Shown: positions 23,795 through 33,213 of the stretch, in pieces
How positions within the stretch are numbered: the first letter of the stretch is position 1
Layout: every line of letters begins with the position of its first letter
Source of the DNA: JAGNZR01 sp051652785
Lineage (GTDB): Bacteria > Fusobacteriota > Fusobacteriia > Fusobacteriales > Fusobacteriaceae
Direction of reading: 5' to 3'
DNA length: 45,267 nt
Assembly (NCBI GenBank): GCA_051652785.1
Contig: JBOFUX010000059.1
Location: 1 to 45,267, forward strand
Made by a program: the position numbers and the translations under genes
The notes under the pieces: generated by a model
What the model was told of the DNA's origin: nothing
What the model saw: only the letters and a program-made list of their open reading frames with translations
Database searches by the model: none

Positions 23795-26700
23795 CTATTT
23801 TATTAAAATTTTTTCTAAACCTATAAGTTCACTAACCTGTTCTAAAAATAAAGTTGATATTGCAATTTTATATTTACTTATTTTTATTTCTTTTGTAATA
23901 CCAATTGCAAAAATTAAAGTAGTTCTTCCAGGATGAGAAATTAAAATTTCTCTTAATTTATTAAATTTATGTTTGTTCTCTTCTTCAAGTAATAAGTAAC
24001 ATTTGTTTTGAGATATTTCCCCTATTTCGTCTAAAAAAGTGATATTTTTTAAAATAATTTTTTTACTTTCCTCTCCTTTAAAATAATCAGTGTGAATATT
24101 ACCCTTAATAAAAATAGGGATTCCAATTTGAATCTTATCCATAAATTTATCATAATCTCGTGGGAAAACAGTAACTTGAATAGAACTAAAGTAGTCTTCT
24201 AAAGTAAAGATTACCATTATTTTAGAATCTTTTTTAGTGACTATTTTTTTCATTGTTCTAATTATACCATATGTTTTTATCACATGCATCAGTTTTTCTT
24301 CATTAATTTCTGAAATACTTTTTAATTTAAAAGCACTAATAAGAGTTTTAAATTTATCTAAAGGATGTGCACTAAAATAAAAACCGAGAAATTCTTTTTC
24401 AAAATCAAGAATTTCATTAGTGTCATATTCAGAAATATTAGAGAAGTTAAATCTATTTAAAACTGTCTTTCCCTCTCCAAAAAGATTCATCTGTTGAATA
24501 TCGTCTTCTCTTGAAACTCTTTCAGAATGAGCTAAAATTTTTTCAATGCTTTCAAACTTTTGTTTTCTATTTCCAGGAATAGAATCTAGTGCACCAGAAA
24601 AAATGAGAGAGAGTAAAGATTTTTTAGTAAGACCTATTTTTTTTGTTCGAGTTACAAACTCTTCATAATCTTTATATTTTCCGTTACTATTTCTTTCAAA
24701 GATAAGTTTATCTACAAAACTATCTCCAATATTTTTTATTCCAGAAATAGAGAATCTAATATTTCCATTTTCAGGTCTAAAACCACGAACTGGGGAATTT
24801 ACATCAGGAGGTAAAATAATTAATTTATGATTTTTAGCATCATCAATATAGTAAGCAATATCATCTATATGATTCATAGATGTTAAAATAGATGAATAAA
24901 ATTCAAGTGGATAATTAGACTTAAAATATGCTGTCCAATAGGCAATAAGCCCGTAAGCGGCAGAGTGAGATTTATTAAACCCATAACCTGCAAATTTGTT
25001 AATGAGCTCAAAAATCTCTACAGCTTTTTCTGTAGTATAGCCATTTATTAAAGCCCCCTGAACAAAGTTATCACGATTTTTTTCCATAGTAAAAGCATCT
25101 TTTTTACCCATAGCTCTTCTTAAATTGTCAGCTTCTCCCATGGAAAATCCCCCCATAGTAGAAGCTATTTTCATAACTTGTTCTTGATAAAGGATAACCC
25201 CATAAGTTTCTTGTAAAATATCCTTTAAGTTAACATGGGGATATTTAATTTCTTCTATTCCATTTTTACAATTTACAAAACTATCAACCATTCCAGACCC
25301 TAAAGGACCAGGTCTATAAAGAGCTAAAAGAGCAACTATATCTTCAAATTTATCTGGTTTTAATTTCATCATTAGTTTTCGTATTCCAAAGGATTCTAAT
25401 TGAAAAACACCAGTAGAATCACCATGTCTGAGCATCTCATAAACTTTTTCGTTATTTAAGGGAATTTTATTTAGCTCTATATCAATTTTGTTTGTTTTTT
25501 TTATATAATCTAAGGTTCTTTGAAGGATAGTTAAGTTCCCTAAGCCTAAAAAATCCATTTTCAAGATACCAAGTTCTTCTAATTCCTTCATTTGATATTG
25601 GGTAGAAATAGACTCACCTTTAGAATCAGAATAAAGAGGAATATTATTAGTTAAAGGTTCTCCAGTAACGACTATTCCAGCCGCATGAATAGAAGCATGG
25701 CGAACACTATTTTCAATTCTTTTAGAAAAATCTAAAACTTTTTGAAACTCTAAATCTTCGCTATATAAAGTTAAAAGTTCAGGAATATTTTTTAGTGAAT
25801 TAGAGATAGAACTGTCTTGTGGGAGTAATTTAGCAAGTTTATCTATCTTGGCAAGTTCAATCTCAAGAACTCTTCCTACATCTCTAACAGCAGCTCTAGC
25901 TTTCATTCTTCCAAAAGTTATTATCTGTGCTACATGGTCATTCCCATATTTATTTTTAACATACTCAATAACTTCTCCTCTTCTTTCTTGACAAATATCA
26001 ATATCAATATCAGGCATAGAGATTCTCTCTGGATTTAAAAATCTTTCAAAAATCAAATTATGCTCAAGGGGATCTAAATCTGTTATCTCAAGAGCATAAG
26101 CAACTAAACTACCCGCAGCTGAGCCTCTTCCTGGTCCTATTGGAATTTTTGATTTTTTTGCAAAGTCGATAAAATCCCAAACAACAATAAAATATTCAGA
26201 AAATCCCATTTTACTTATTATATTTAATTCATAATCGATTCTTTTAACTACTTTTTCAGGAAGATCTAAATAAAAATTATTTTCACAATTGTTGAATTTT
26301 CTGCTATAATAGTTATTTATATTATTACTATTATATCTATTTTGTAATCCATTAAAAACTTTCAATTTTAAAAAATTATCAGGAGTAATAGGTTTGTCAC
26401 TTTCAGGAAGAGTATATTTAGGAAATTTAAATTTTCCAAATTCTATATTAATATTACATTTAGAAGCTATGACGGAAGTATTGTTTATAGCTGTTAAAAC
26501 AGATGCATTTAAGTCTTCTAAATTATATAAAGAAATATTTTTATCTGGTTTAAATATTAAGCTCTCTAATATTTGTTCTCTATTTTTTAAAAAAAGTTCA
26601 GTTGTTTGTATTTTCATTCTTTTTTCATCAGAAATTTTTGCCCCAGTTTGAATACAAATCATAATATCTTGAAGAGTGTGATCACCATTATTTATATAAT

Positions 26701-27325
26701 GGGTATCATTAGTAGCAACAAGTTCTAAATTATGAATTTTAGAATAATTAATAAGCTCTATATTTAATTTTTTTTGTTCTAGAAGTCCATTTCCTTGAAT
26801 TTCTATATAAAAATTTTCTTGTCCAAAAATATTAATATATTCTTGAATGATACAGCTTATTACGTCAGGAGATTTCCCTTCTAAAATTCCTCGAGAAATT
26901 TCACCATTCATACAAGCAGACAAGGCAATGATACCTTCACTGTGTTCTCTAAGATAAGATTTTGTTATTCTAGGTTTATAATAGAATCCTTGAAGAAATC
27001 CAAAGGAGGATATTTTCATAAGATTTTTATAACCAATATCATTTTTAGCCAATAAAACTAAATGAAAGTTATCCCTATTTTTATCTTCTTTTCTATTTAA
27101 ATTTATATCATTAGTAACATAAGCTTCCATTCCAATTATAGGTTTTATACCTTTTTTTATTGCAGCTTTATAAAATTCTATAGCACCAAACATATTCCCA
27201 TGATCGGTGATTGCAAGAGAATCCATGCCTAATTCTTTAGTTTTTGATAAATAATTATCTATTTGTCCAACCCCGTCTAGAAGGCTATATTCAGTGTGAA
27301 GATGTAGATGTACAAAATTTTTCAT
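23795..27325 (-). CDS. dnaE: DNA polymerase III subunit alpha (DnaE)
   Basis: A 1176-residue replicative polymerase of the C family. The N-terminal PHP domain starts F-V-H-L-H-L-H-T-E-Y-S-L-L-D-G. The polymerase active site has P-D-I-D-I-D near residue 438-443, with the third Asp likely in the M-D-F-L-G-L-G-N segment near 590. Further on come Y-Q-E-Q-V-M, G-Y-G-F-N-K-S-H-S-A-A-Y and an OB-fold region near 990-1070. The length is that of DnaE1-type proteins, without the exonuclease insertion of PolC. AGAAAGGAGGG precedes the ATG. It heads the run dnaE-accB-accC-asp23-amaP-DUF2273-nusB, which links replication, lipid synthesis and envelope genes. Confidence 0.97.
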   Translation of the reverse strand: MKNFVHLHLHTEYSLLDGVGQIDNYLSKTKELGMDSLAITDHGNMFGAIEFYKAAIKKGIKPIIGMEAYVTNDINLNRKEDKNRDNFHLVLLAKNDIGYKNLMKISSFGFLQGFYYKPRITKSYLREHSEGIIALSACMNGEISRGILEGKSPDVISCIIQEYINIFGQENFYIEIQGNGLLEQKKLNIELINYSKIHNLELVATNDTHYINNGDHTLQDIMICIQTGAKISDEKRMKIQTTELFLKNREQILESLIFKPDKNISLYNLEDLNASVLTAINNTSVIASKCNINIEFGKFKFPKYTLPESDKPITPDNFLKLKVFNGLQNRYNSNNINNYYSRKFNNCENNFYLDLPEKVVKRIDYELNIISKMGFSEYFIVVWDFIDFAKKSKIPIGPGRGSAAGSLVAYALEITDLDPLEHNLIFERFLNPERISMPDIDIDICQERRGEVIEYVKNKYGNDHVAQIITFGRMKARAAVRDVGRVLEIELAKIDKLAKLLPQDSSISNSLKNIPELLTLYSEDLEFQKVLDFSKRIENSVRHASIHAAGIVVTGEPLTNNIPLYSDSKGESISTQYQMKELEELGILKMDFLGLGNLTILQRTLDYIKKTNKIDIELNKIPLNNEKVYEMLRHGDSTGVFQLESFGIRKLMMKLKPDKFEDIVALLALYRPGPLGSGMVDSFVNCKNGIEEIKYPHVNLKDILQETYGVILYQEQVMKIASTMGGFSMGEADNLRRAMGKKDAFTMEKNRDNFVQGALINGYTTEKAVEIFELINKFAGYGFNKSHSAAYGLIAYWTAYFKSNYPLEFYSSILTSMNHIDDIAYYIDDAKNHKLIILPPDVNSPVRGFRPENGNIRFSISGIKNIGDSFVDKLIFERNSNGKYKDYEEFVTRTKKIGLTKKSLLSLIFSGALDSIPGNRKQKFESIEKILAHSERVSREDDIQQMNLFGEGKTVLNRFNFSNISEYDTNEILDFEKEFLGFYFSAHPLDKFKTLISAFKLKSISEINEEKLMHVIKTYGIIRTMKKIVTKKDSKIMVIFTLEDYFSSIQVTVFPRDYDKFMDKIQIGIPIFIKGNIHTDYFKGEESKKIILKNITFLDEIGEISQNKCYLLLEEENKHKFNKLREILISHPGRTTLIFAIGITKEIKISKYKIAISTLFLEQVSELIGLEKILIK

Positions 27326-27421
27326 AAGAAACCCTCCTTTCTAAAATTGTACTAGTATAAATTCTATTATATAAATTATACATTATTTCTTACTAAATTT
27401 CATAGAAAAATATATTTTATA

Positions 27422-27450
27422 TTGAAAATATTTGTTTTATTTGATATAAT
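27422..27450 (+). promoter_or_regulatory. Near-consensus promoter of the SNF2 ATPase gene
   Basis: TTGAAA (27422-27427), exactly 17 bp, then TATAAT (27445-27450). The start is near 27457. The TTG of the -35 box opens an in-frame reading frame, but it cannot be the translation start if this promoter is used. Confidence 0.85.
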
Positions 27451-27499
27451 ATATGCTAACTATATTATTAATTATTTTTTGAAATGGGAGTTTAATATA

Positions 27500-30304
27500 A
27501 TGAAAAATAGTGATAAAAGTATTTATTTTATGTTAAAAATAAATGAGCTAGGAGCTTATGTTGTAGCTACTTCTAATGCTGGAGAAGAAATAGTAAATGT
27601 TGAGGAATGGCTAGTTGAAGAGGAATGGTTACAACTGTCAGAAATAGACAAAAAGATTCTCAATTTTATTAGTAAAACTAAGAAAAAAGAATTGTTTTCA
27701 GAGTGGGAAGATATTTGGGGAGAAAATTCAAATGAAAATATTGTAGAAAATTTATCTTTAGATAAATCGAATTATTCATCACAAGTATATATAAATGACG
27801 AAGCATACCTAGTTGAATTACTTTTAAAGTCAGAAAAATTTATAGATGAAAAATTAAAAAAAATTATATTTAAGGAAACTGGGAATACAATATCTTTAAA
27901 TATAATAGAAGATACTTTAGATACGAATTATCTTAATGGAGAACTTTTATTGAATGAACAATATTTAGACTTTATTACAATTGATGATTTATATGCCTTT
28001 AGAGATATGAAGTTTTATAAACTAAATATAGAAAATTATTCTATGTATGGGCTAGAAAATTTAAGAATACGGTTTCATAAAAATGAATTGGAAAATATTT
28101 TAACAATATTTATTAGTAATTTTAAAAATATTTCATTACATTATTTAGATTATACTGTTGAAGAAGGAGTGAAAAAAACTTTATTACCTCAAATAATAAT
28201 TGAAAAAATATCACTGGATAATAGTCTTTATATGAAAGTAATAATAATGGCTTCTACTATGTCTTATGAATTTTTAATGGAAAAAGAAATTAGAAAAATA
28301 GCATTGGTAAATACAATGGAGAAAAAAATAGTTTGTTCTGAAGTTAACTTAGGTGAGCTTGAAAATGTTGTTCAAGGGATTGTTAAATCTCTTATTAAAC
28401 ATCAAAAAAAAATAAAAATAAAAGGAGCATATTTTTTAGATGAAGATAATCTTTTTATTTTACAAGAAAAATTAGCTAAGGAATTTATTGGAAAAGAACT
28501 TCTTAAATTAGCTACAAAATATAAAATAATAGGCACTGAAGAACTTAAAAAATATAATATACGGACAGTTAAGCCTAGGATAATAGGAAGTTTTAAACAC
28601 TCTATTAATTTTTTAGAAGGAGACGTTGATATTGAAATAGAAGGGGAAAAATTTTCTATTTTAGATGTGTTATCAACCTATAAAACAGACTCTTACATAA
28701 CTCTTAGTGATGGGACTAATGCTCTTATTAATTATAAATATATAGAAAAGTTAGAAAGATTATTTAAAGATGGAGATGGGTCAAAAGTAAAAATATCATT
28801 TTTTGATTTACCGATAATTGAAGAGATGATAGATGATAAAATATTCTCTCAAGAATTTAAAAAAAGTCGTGATTTTTTTCAAGGAATAAATATAGTTTCA
28901 GAATATGAAACTGTACTTCCTAAAATAAAAGCAACATTACGTGAATATCAAGAGTATGGATATAAGTGGCTAAGTTATTTAATTGATAATAACTTAGGGG
29001 GCTGTTTAGCGGATGATATGGGATTAGGGAAAACTCTTCAAGCAATCACTCTTTTAACAAAGGTTCACTTAGAAAAAAAAGCAACTAGTTTAGTTATTAT
29101 GCCAAAAAGTTTAATATATAACTGGGAAAATGAAATTAAAAAATTTAGTCCAGGGTTAAAAACAGGAATTTACTATGGGAATACAAGAGATATTTCTATT
29201 TTGAAGAATAAAGATGTAATTTTAACAACTTATGGGACGATTAGAAATGATATAGAAAAATTGAGAAAAGAAAGTTTTGAATTAGTTATACTGGATGAAT
29301 CGCAAAATATTAAAAATGTAAATGCACAAACAACTAAAGCCATAATGCTTTTAAACTCAAAAAATAGACTAGCTTTAAGTGGAACTCCAATAGAGAATAA
29401 TTTAAGTGAACTATATTCTTTATTTAGATTTTTAAATCCAGCAATGTTTGGAACTTTAGATGAATTTAATATGACTTATGCTAATCCTATTCAGCGAGAT
29501 AATGATAAAGAAGCTATTCAAGAATTGAAAAAGAAAATATATCCATTTATACTTAGAAGAGTAAAGAAAGAAGTTTTAAAGGATTTACCAGAAAAAATAG
29601 AACAGACTCTATTCATTGATATGAATAAAGAACAAAAAATGTTCTATGATGAAAGAAGAATGTATTATTATAATATGGTAAATAATCATATAAAAGAACA
29701 GGGGTTAGGAAAAGCACAATTCTATGTTTTACAGGCATTAAATGAATTAAGACAAATTACAAGTTGTCCAGAGAGTAAAAATATAAATATAACATCAAGT
29801 AAAAGAGTGGTGCTTATAAATAATGTGGCTGATGCAGTTGCAAATGGGCATAAAGTTCTAATTTTTACAAATTATATAAATTCAATAGAAAATGTTTGTA
29901 AAGATTTAAAAAAATTTGGAATTAAACACTTATCTATGACTGGTGCAACTAAAGATAGACAAAGTTTAGTGGATAAATTTCAAAAAGATAGTAGCTATAA
30001 AGTTTTTGTAATGACTTTAAAAACAGGAGGAGTAGGTCTTAATTTAACTTCAGCAGATACTATATTTATTTATGATCCATGGTGGAATAAAACTGTTGAA
30101 AATCAAGCTGTGGACAGAGCCTATAGATTGGGACAAGATAGAACAGTTTTTTCATATAAGCTAATACTAAAGGATAGTATTGAAGAAAAAATATTAAAAT
30201 TACAAGAGCTAAAAAGTGAATTATTAGATAATCTTATTTCTGAAGATAACAGTTCGGTTAAATTTTTAACAGAAAAAGATATTCAGTTTATTCTTGGAGA
30301 TTAA
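27500..30304 (+). CDS. SNF2-family DNA-dependent ATPase
   Basis: A protein of about 934 residues. The N-terminal half (about 1-460) is Lys/Glu/Ile-rich and unassigned. The C-terminal half is a two-lobed SNF2/Swi2 ATPase: L-A-D-D-M-G-L-G-K-T (Walker A, about 505), D-E-S-Q-N-I-K-N (motif II, a DEAH variant, about 599), L-S-G-T-P-I-E-N-N-L (motif III), K-T-G-G-V-G-L-N-L-T (about 840) and Q-A-V-D-R-A-Y-R-L-G-Q (motif VI). Such proteins translocate on DNA and remodel or strip bound proteins (RapA, HepA); no nuclease domain is seen. The ATG at 27500 has GGGAG nine bases upstream. It is followed 29 bases later by an uncharacterised gene. Confidence 0.93.
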   Translation: MKNSDKSIYFMLKINELGAYVVATSNAGEEIVNVEEWLVEEEWLQLSEIDKKILNFISKTKKKELFSEWEDIWGENSNENIVENLSLDKSNYSSQVYINDEAYLVELLLKSEKFIDEKLKKIIFKETGNTISLNIIEDTLDTNYLNGELLLNEQYLDFITIDDLYAFRDMKFYKLNIENYSMYGLENLRIRFHKNELENILTIFISNFKNISLHYLDYTVEEGVKKTLLPQIIIEKISLDNSLYMKVIIMASTMSYEFLMEKEIRKIALVNTMEKKIVCSEVNLGELENVVQGIVKSLIKHQKKIKIKGAYFLDEDNLFILQEKLAKEFIGKELLKLATKYKIIGTEELKKYNIRTVKPRIIGSFKHSINFLEGDVDIEIEGEKFSILDVLSTYKTDSYITLSDGTNALINYKYIEKLERLFKDGDGSKVKISFFDLPIIEEMIDDKIFSQEFKKSRDFFQGINIVSEYETVLPKIKATLREYQEYGYKWLSYLIDNNLGGCLADDMGLGKTLQAITLLTKVHLEKKATSLVIMPKSLIYNWENEIKKFSPGLKTGIYYGNTRDISILKNKDVILTTYGTIRNDIEKLRKESFELVILDESQNIKNVNAQTTKAIMLLNSKNRLALSGTPIENNLSELYSLFRFLNPAMFGTLDEFNMTYANPIQRDNDKEAIQELKKKIYPFILRRVKKEVLKDLPEKIEQTLFIDMNKEQKMFYDERRMYYYNMVNNHIKEQGLGKAQFYVLQALNELRQITSCPESKNINITSSKRVVLINNVADAVANGHKVLIFTNYINSIENVCKDLKKFGIKHLSMTGATKDRQSLVDKFQKDSSYKVFVMTLKTGGVGLNLTSADTIFIYDPWWNKTVENQAVDRAYRLGQDRTVFSYKLILKDSIEEKILKLQELKSELLDNLISEDNSSVKFLTEKDIQFILGD

Positions 30305-30333
30305 AAAGAAAATTAAAATAGGGGTTATAGAAA

Positions 30334-32112
30334 ATGAAAAATAGACACAGGTTTAGAGAGTCGGTGAATAAATTTTATTCTAAGGATATTTTATTTAGAC
30401 TTTACAAGGAATATTTTTTAGATTGGATAGCTGAAGGTTTTATAGGAAGCAGCTTGGGTCTATTTGAAATATCTATGATAACACAAAATACTAATAAACA
30501 AACATTTTTAGATTTAATAGATCAAATGTTTAAACCGCAAAATTTTGAAAAAATTTATAAAATACTTCCTCCACATTTAAAAGAAGTTTTAGAAGAAATA
30601 GCGTGGAAAGGAAAGTTTAATATTAGAAAAAATAGAGAGATATATTTTAAAGAACAAAATAATTATGATATAAATAAAGATTTGAGAGAAGAGTTCCTCT
30701 TTTTTAAAGCAGAAAGAGATAATAAAAAAGAAGAAAATTTAATTTTAAATTATGATATAGTAAGAGAACTAAGGTATCTTTTGCCAGAAAAACCACTTAA
30801 TTATAATTTGAGAAGAGATTTTGAAAAAGCCTCTGGATTTGTTTCAAATGATGAAGAGTTGTTTATGGAGAATATAAAAATTTATTATGATTTTTATAAA
30901 CAAGGTGGAGTTATTCTATCAGCTAGTGGAAAAATATTAAAAGATTCTAAAATAAATATGAAAAAATATTGTAATATAACGGAGTATTATGAAGATATAA
31001 AGGATTTACAATATTTAAAGACAGAAACAATAGGTCTTTTTTTTCATTTAATAAAAGATGATTATATAAATTATGAAAGTTTTAAAATTTCAAATATAAA
31101 AGATTTAATATTATCTTTTTTATCTGGTAAATTGATAAAAGATGAAAAATTTCACTATAGCTTTTTGTATTTAAATTATCTCAAGGGATTAAAAAATATA
31201 TTAAATACTAATGAACAATTAAAAGAAGGGCTAAAAACAATAACTAAAATAATAAAGGAATTCCCAGTAACTAGTGTTTTAAATCCTAAAATTAGTTTAG
31301 AGAATATAGTTGATAGAATTTTTTTCCAAGATGAGTTTATAGAAATTATTGATATAGAATCAGCTTATGAATATATCTATATAAATGAAGCTAACTATGA
31401 AAGAACAAAAATAACTTCTTATGAAAGATACCAAGACTATATTGCAATACCTTTTATAAAATCAGTTTTCTTTATACTTGGTGCAATGGGGGTAGTGGAA
31501 CTTTACTACGAAGCTCCCTCATCTAATAATTGTCTTTATTTAAAAAATGGTCATTTAAGTAAGTACGACGGATTAAAAGCAGTAAGACTTACAGAGTTCG
31601 GAAAATATGTATTCGATTTAGTTGACACTTATGATTTTAAAGATTTAAAAGATGAAGGTGAAGTTATATTAGATGAAGACAGACTCATAGTTACAATCAT
31701 AGGTGAAGCCCCTTCTAAAGCCATGTATTTAGAGAAAATATCTACTAAAATATCTAGTAATAAATTTAAAATAACAAAAGATAGTTTTTTAAAAGACATA
31801 AAAACAGTGGAGGAATTAAAAGAAAGAATAAAAGTATTTAAAGATAAAGTTCATGGAGATATTTCTGAGTTTTGGGGAAGTTTTTTTGATGAACTAATAA
31901 ATAAAAGTAGTGCTATAAATGTAATAGCTGATTATACAGTTTTAAAATTAAAAAATGATAAGGAACTTCTTACGTACGTTGCTAAAGATGAAAGATTTAA
32001 ATCTTTTATACTAAAAGGTGAAAATTATCATATTTTTGTAAAAAATGATGATATGGGAAAAGTTATAAATCTCTTTAAAGAGTATGGATATAGCATTGAT
32101 ACTCTCGTTTGA
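30334..32112 (+). CDS. Uncharacterised 592-residue partner of the SNF2 ATPase
   Basis: I do not recognise this protein. It is soluble-looking and Lys/Glu/Asp-rich, with many predicted helices and no signal peptide or membrane segment. About two thirds in, V-R-L-T-E-F-G-K-Y-V-F-D-L resembles the last helix and wing of a winged-helix domain, as found in helicase-associated regions. The N-terminus is basic (M-K-N-R-H-R-F-R-E-S). It lies 29 bases after the SNF2 gene and 31 bases before the antiporter, so it is probably cotranscribed with the ATPase from the promoter at 27422. A DNA-binding or regulatory partner role is inferred from position only. Confidence 0.7.
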   Translation: MKNRHRFRESVNKFYSKDILFRLYKEYFLDWIAEGFIGSSLGLFEISMITQNTNKQTFLDLIDQMFKPQNFEKIYKILPPHLKEVLEEIAWKGKFNIRKNREIYFKEQNNYDINKDLREEFLFFKAERDNKKEENLILNYDIVRELRYLLPEKPLNYNLRRDFEKASGFVSNDEELFMENIKIYYDFYKQGGVILSASGKILKDSKINMKKYCNITEYYEDIKDLQYLKTETIGLFFHLIKDDYINYESFKISNIKDLILSFLSGKLIKDEKFHYSFLYLNYLKGLKNILNTNEQLKEGLKTITKIIKEFPVTSVLNPKISLENIVDRIFFQDEFIEIIDIESAYEYIYINEANYERTKITSYERYQDYIAIPFIKSVFFILGAMGVVELYYEAPSSNNCLYLKNGHLSKYDGLKAVRLTEFGKYVFDLVDTYDFKDLKDEGEVILDEDRLIVTIIGEAPSKAMYLEKISTKISSNKFKITKDSFLKDIKTVEELKERIKVFKDKVHGDISEFWGSFFDELINKSSAINVIADYTVLKLKNDKELLTYVAKDERFKSFILKGENYHIFVKNDDMGKVINLFKEYGYSIDTLV

Positions 32113-32143
32113 ATTAAATAAAATTTTTTAGGAGTGAATATAT

Positions 32144-33076
32144 ATGATATTTATATTTTTGTTATTAATTTTAGGTTTTATTGTCCTTATAAAAGGAGCT
32201 GACTTTTTAATAGATGGATCTGTAGCACTATCTAGAAAATTTGGAGTTCCTGAAATTGTAATAGGACTTACTGTGATTGCTTTTGGAACTTCTATGCCAG
32301 AACTTGTTGTAAATTCTTTTGCAAGTATAGAGAATCAAGGAGCAGTAGTTTATGGAAACATAATTGGAAGTAATATTGCAAATATATTACTAATACTAGG
32401 AATAACAGGTCTTATTTGTCCCGTTCCTATAAAACAAAATACAGTAAATAAAGAAATACCATTTTCTCTTATTGCAGTTATACTATTAATATTTTTATCA
32501 TATGATGGACTTTTAACTAGAACTAATGCAATTATTTTATTAATATTTTTTATAGCATTTTTAGTTTATGTATTCTTTATTGGAAAAACATCTAAAATAG
32601 AAGTTGAAACAGCTGAAAAAATGAGTAATATAAAAATGATAATTCTTATGTCTTTAGGTTTTGTAGGTCTTATGGTTGGAGGAAAACTAGTCGTTGATTC
32701 TGCAGTTAAAATAGCAGTTACTTTAGGAGTATCTAAAAAACTTATAGCTTTAACAATTGTTTCCATAGGGACGTCTTTACCTGAACTTGTAGCATCAGTT
32801 GTAGCTGCAAGGAAAGGTCAGTCAGATATTGCTATTGGAAATGTAATTGGGTCTAATATTTTTAATATTTTTTTAATTATGGGAACAAGTGGGCTAGTGA
32901 ATCCTGTGATTTATGAATCTAAATTTAATTTTGATATTGGTGTTTTAATATTTGCAACTTTAATGCTAATAGTAACAACTTATGTTGGAAAGAAAAATTT
33001 AATAGAAAGATGGCAGTCGGGAGTATTTTTTATAATGTATATAGCTTATCTACTGTATTCAATTTATTTTATGTGA
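32144..33076 (+). CDS. Calcium/sodium antiporter (CaCA family, YrbG-like)
   Basis: A 310-residue protein with about ten membrane segments. It has the two inverted alpha-repeats of cation/Ca2+ exchangers: G-L-T-V-I-A-F-G-T-S-M-P-E-L-V then G-N-I-I-G-S-N-I-A-N in the first half, and A-L-T-I-V-S-I-G-T-S-L-P-E-L-V then G-N-V-I-G-S-N-I-F-N in the second. The paired Glu residues bind Ca2+. It probably expels Ca2+ in exchange for Na+ or protons at the inner membrane. TTAGGAGTG precedes the ATG. It is the last gene of the SNF2 operon. Confidence 0.93.
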   Translation: MIFIFLLLILGFIVLIKGADFLIDGSVALSRKFGVPEIVIGLTVIAFGTSMPELVVNSFASIENQGAVVYGNIIGSNIANILLILGITGLICPVPIKQNTVNKEIPFSLIAVILLIFLSYDGLLTRTNAIILLIFFIAFLVYVFFIGKTSKIEVETAEKMSNIKMIILMSLGFVGLMVGGKLVVDSAVKIAVTLGVSKKLIALTIVSIGTSLPELVASVVAARKGQSDIAIGNVIGSNIFNIFLIMGTSGLVNPVIYESKFNFDIGVLIFATLMLIVTTYVGKKNLIERWQSGVFFIMYIAYLLYSIYFM

Positions 33077-33099
33077 TTTTATAAAAAAACTATACATAG

Positions 33100-33163
33100 A
33101 AAATGGTACCTAAGTTTTGATAGACACTGATAAAAGTGTTCTATTCTAACTAGGTATCATTTT
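33100..33163. terminator. Long composite hairpin terminator between antiporter and nrdB
   Basis: Outer arms at 33100-33116 and 33148-33163 (AAAATGGTACCTA / TAGGTATCATTTT, one G-T pair) enclose an inner stem ATAGACACT (33120-33128) / AGTGTTCTAT (33135-33144). T-rich sequence follows on both strands. It separates convergent genes and is unusually long. Confidence 0.72.
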
Positions 33164-33213
33164 GTTTATATTGAAAATTTGTTATAGTTAAATTTATAAT
33201 TTATTATTTAATT

